A stretch of 6,539 nt of DNA from Kiritimatiellia bacterium (lineage in GTDB: Bacteria > Verrucomicrobiota > Kiritimatiellia > RFP12 > UBA1067): positions 1-6,539 of the forward strand of contig JAFYQC010000015.1 of NCBI GenBank assembly GCA_017547265.1. Direction: 5' to 3'. Below are positions 5,797-6,539 of this stretch, in pieces (the stretch's first letter is position 1; each line of letters starts with the position of its first letter). A program made the position numbers and the translations under genes. The notes below the pieces were generated by a model. That model did no database searches. It saw nothing but the letters and a program-made list of their open reading frames with translations, and had not been told where the DNA came from.

Positions 5797-6539
5797 TTGC
5801 GCAAATTGCAAAACAGATTGCAGACCCTAAGAAGACCCTCGAGGAAATAGTAGTCGCCATAGCAGAGCGGAACGTCAATCTCGCTGCCAGCAGGCTTTGC
5901 CCCGACGCCATGTTTCAACAGAAAATGCCCGATCTCATCGCCCTCAGAAAAGTAGGCAGACGACGAAAGCGACGCGAGCTGCTTCACCGCAAAGGTGCGG
6001 TACTCTGCGCCATTCTCGCCGCCTACGAACTGCGACAGTTCGACAAGCCCGGACGCCATTATTGCGCCTGCCGACGAATCGCGCTCTTCGCCCGGTGCGC
6101 CATAATCCCAGTAAGGTATGCCGTCCGCTGGCATGCTCGGGTCGTTGATGGCGAAGTCCGCCAGCTTCTGCGCGAAGTCGAGATAGCGTTTGTCGCGCGT
6201 CTCGCGATACATCATGGTATAGCCGTAGATGGCCCAACTTTGACCACGACTCCAAGCCGTGAAGCAGTTCGCACCCTGACCTCGCTGTATCTCCTGCACG
6301 CGACCATCCTTTTGGCAGTAGTTCAGCACATGGTACGCCCCTCCGTCCGCGCGGAAATGATTCCGCATAGTCACGTCGGCATGCGACCGCGCGATTTCGT
6401 CAAACCGCTTCTCGCCGCCTTTAGCCTTCGACGCCCACTCCAGAAGCTCGAGGTTCATCATGTTGTCCGGGATGACGAGGAAACTATCTCTGTCATCAAC
6501 CGCACCCCAGCTGCGGATGAGGCCGAGTCTCTTGTTGTA
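5793..6539 (-). CDS. Unsaturated glucuronyl hydrolase, GH88-type (5' end beyond right edge)
   Basis: The visible part is the C-terminal 248 residues. The frame stays open to the window edge, so the ATG at 6461 is internal and not the start. Enzymes of this family hydrolyse the terminal 4,5-unsaturated uronic acid left by polysaccharide lyases, via hydration of the double bond. Visible hallmarks (fragment numbering) are IPDNMMNLELL, whose Asp25 (codon 6465-6467) aligns with catalytic Asp149 of the Bacillus sp. GL1 enzyme; AYHV with His70 (His193 there); RGQSW at 98-102; GIPYWDY and RDSSAGAI; and GDYYFLEGLLR near the end. The first catalytic Asp (Asp88 there) and any signal peptide are off the edge. 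About 130-150 residues are missing compared with the usual 380-400. The His-Gln pair that binds substrate reads Gly-Gln here, which may signal a different substrate. The gene ends within the start codon of the esterase-lyase gene, so they form a lyase/hydrolase pair. Confidence 0.92.
   Translation of the reverse strand, partial: YNKRLGLIRSWGAVDDRDSFLVIPDNMMNLELLEWASKAKGGEKRFDEIARSHADVTMRNHFRADGGAYHVLNYCQKDGRVQEIQRGQGANCFTAWSRGQSWAIYGYTMMYRETRDKRYLDFAQKLADFAINDPSMPADGIPYWDYGAPGEERDSSAGAIMASGLVELSQFVGGENGAEYRTFAVKQLASLSSSAYFSEGDEIGHFLLKHGVGAKPAGSEIDVPLCYGDYYFLEGLLRVCNLFCNLRK

Noticed and set aside
5796..5805. Perfect 10-base palindrome TTTGCGCAAA next to the start codon
   Set aside because: Several 10-base palindromes are expected by chance in a window of this size. 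It lies inside the GH88 coding end, and no second copy near another gene was seen.
5809..5811. TTG as start of the esterase-lyase gene
   Set aside because: It adds five residues in front of a good signal peptide that begins at the ATG at 5796, and TTG is a rarer start. The ATGA overlap is the simpler choice.
6459..6461. ATG as start of the GH88 gene
   Set aside because: The frame continues upstream to the window edge, and those residues include the conserved IPDN segment with the catalytic Asp. The true start is outside.
1..6539. CRISPR array, tRNA/rRNA, insertion sequence or attachment site
   Set aside because: No direct DNA repeats with regular spacers, no cloverleaf-like segments and no transposase-like frame were seen. 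Both strands are explained by three contiguous genes.

Overview
The window comes from a bacterium that degrades uronic-acid polysaccharides outside the cytoplasm. All coding sequence is on the minus strand, so transcription runs right to left. Three genes are packed with almost no non-coding DNA: a 4-base start/stop overlap between the first two and a 31-base gap before the third. This looks like the middle or end of one operon that continues past both edges. No RNA gene, CRISPR array, insertion sequence or terminator is visible, and no transporter, SusC/SusD pair or regulator lies inside the window. Base composition is moderate, roughly half GC. The secreted repeat protein resembles very large repetitive proteins that I associate from memory with the PVC group (Kiritimatiellota, Lentisphaerota, Verrucomicrobiota). 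That placement is an inference and cannot be proved here.

Right (5793-6539): the C-terminal 248 residues of a GH88-type unsaturated glucuronyl hydrolase; its N-terminus lies beyond the right edge. Centre (2515-5796): a 1093-residue secreted fusion of an unassigned N-terminal beta-type region, an acetyl-xylan-esterase-like (AXE1/CE7-type) alpha/beta hydrolase, and a complete heparinase II/III-type polysaccharide lyase (alpha/alpha toroid plus beta-sandwich). Left (1-2483): the first 827 residues of a very large secreted repeat protein that runs off the left edge without a stop. It has a good ribosome-binding site, a signal peptide and two diverged modules of about 440 residues each, reminiscent of autotransporter-type beta-solenoid passengers.

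A coherent working model is that the fusion enzyme removes acyl groups and then cleaves a uronic-acid polymer by beta-elimination. The GH88 enzyme would remove the resulting 4,5-unsaturated uronyl residue from the oligosaccharide ends. The repeat protein would be exported and sit at the surface or in the matrix, perhaps holding substrate or cells. The polymer could be a glycosaminoglycan or an acylated exopolysaccharide; the sequence alone does not decide. The most notable points are the esterase-lyase fusion and the module duplication in the long left-hand gene.
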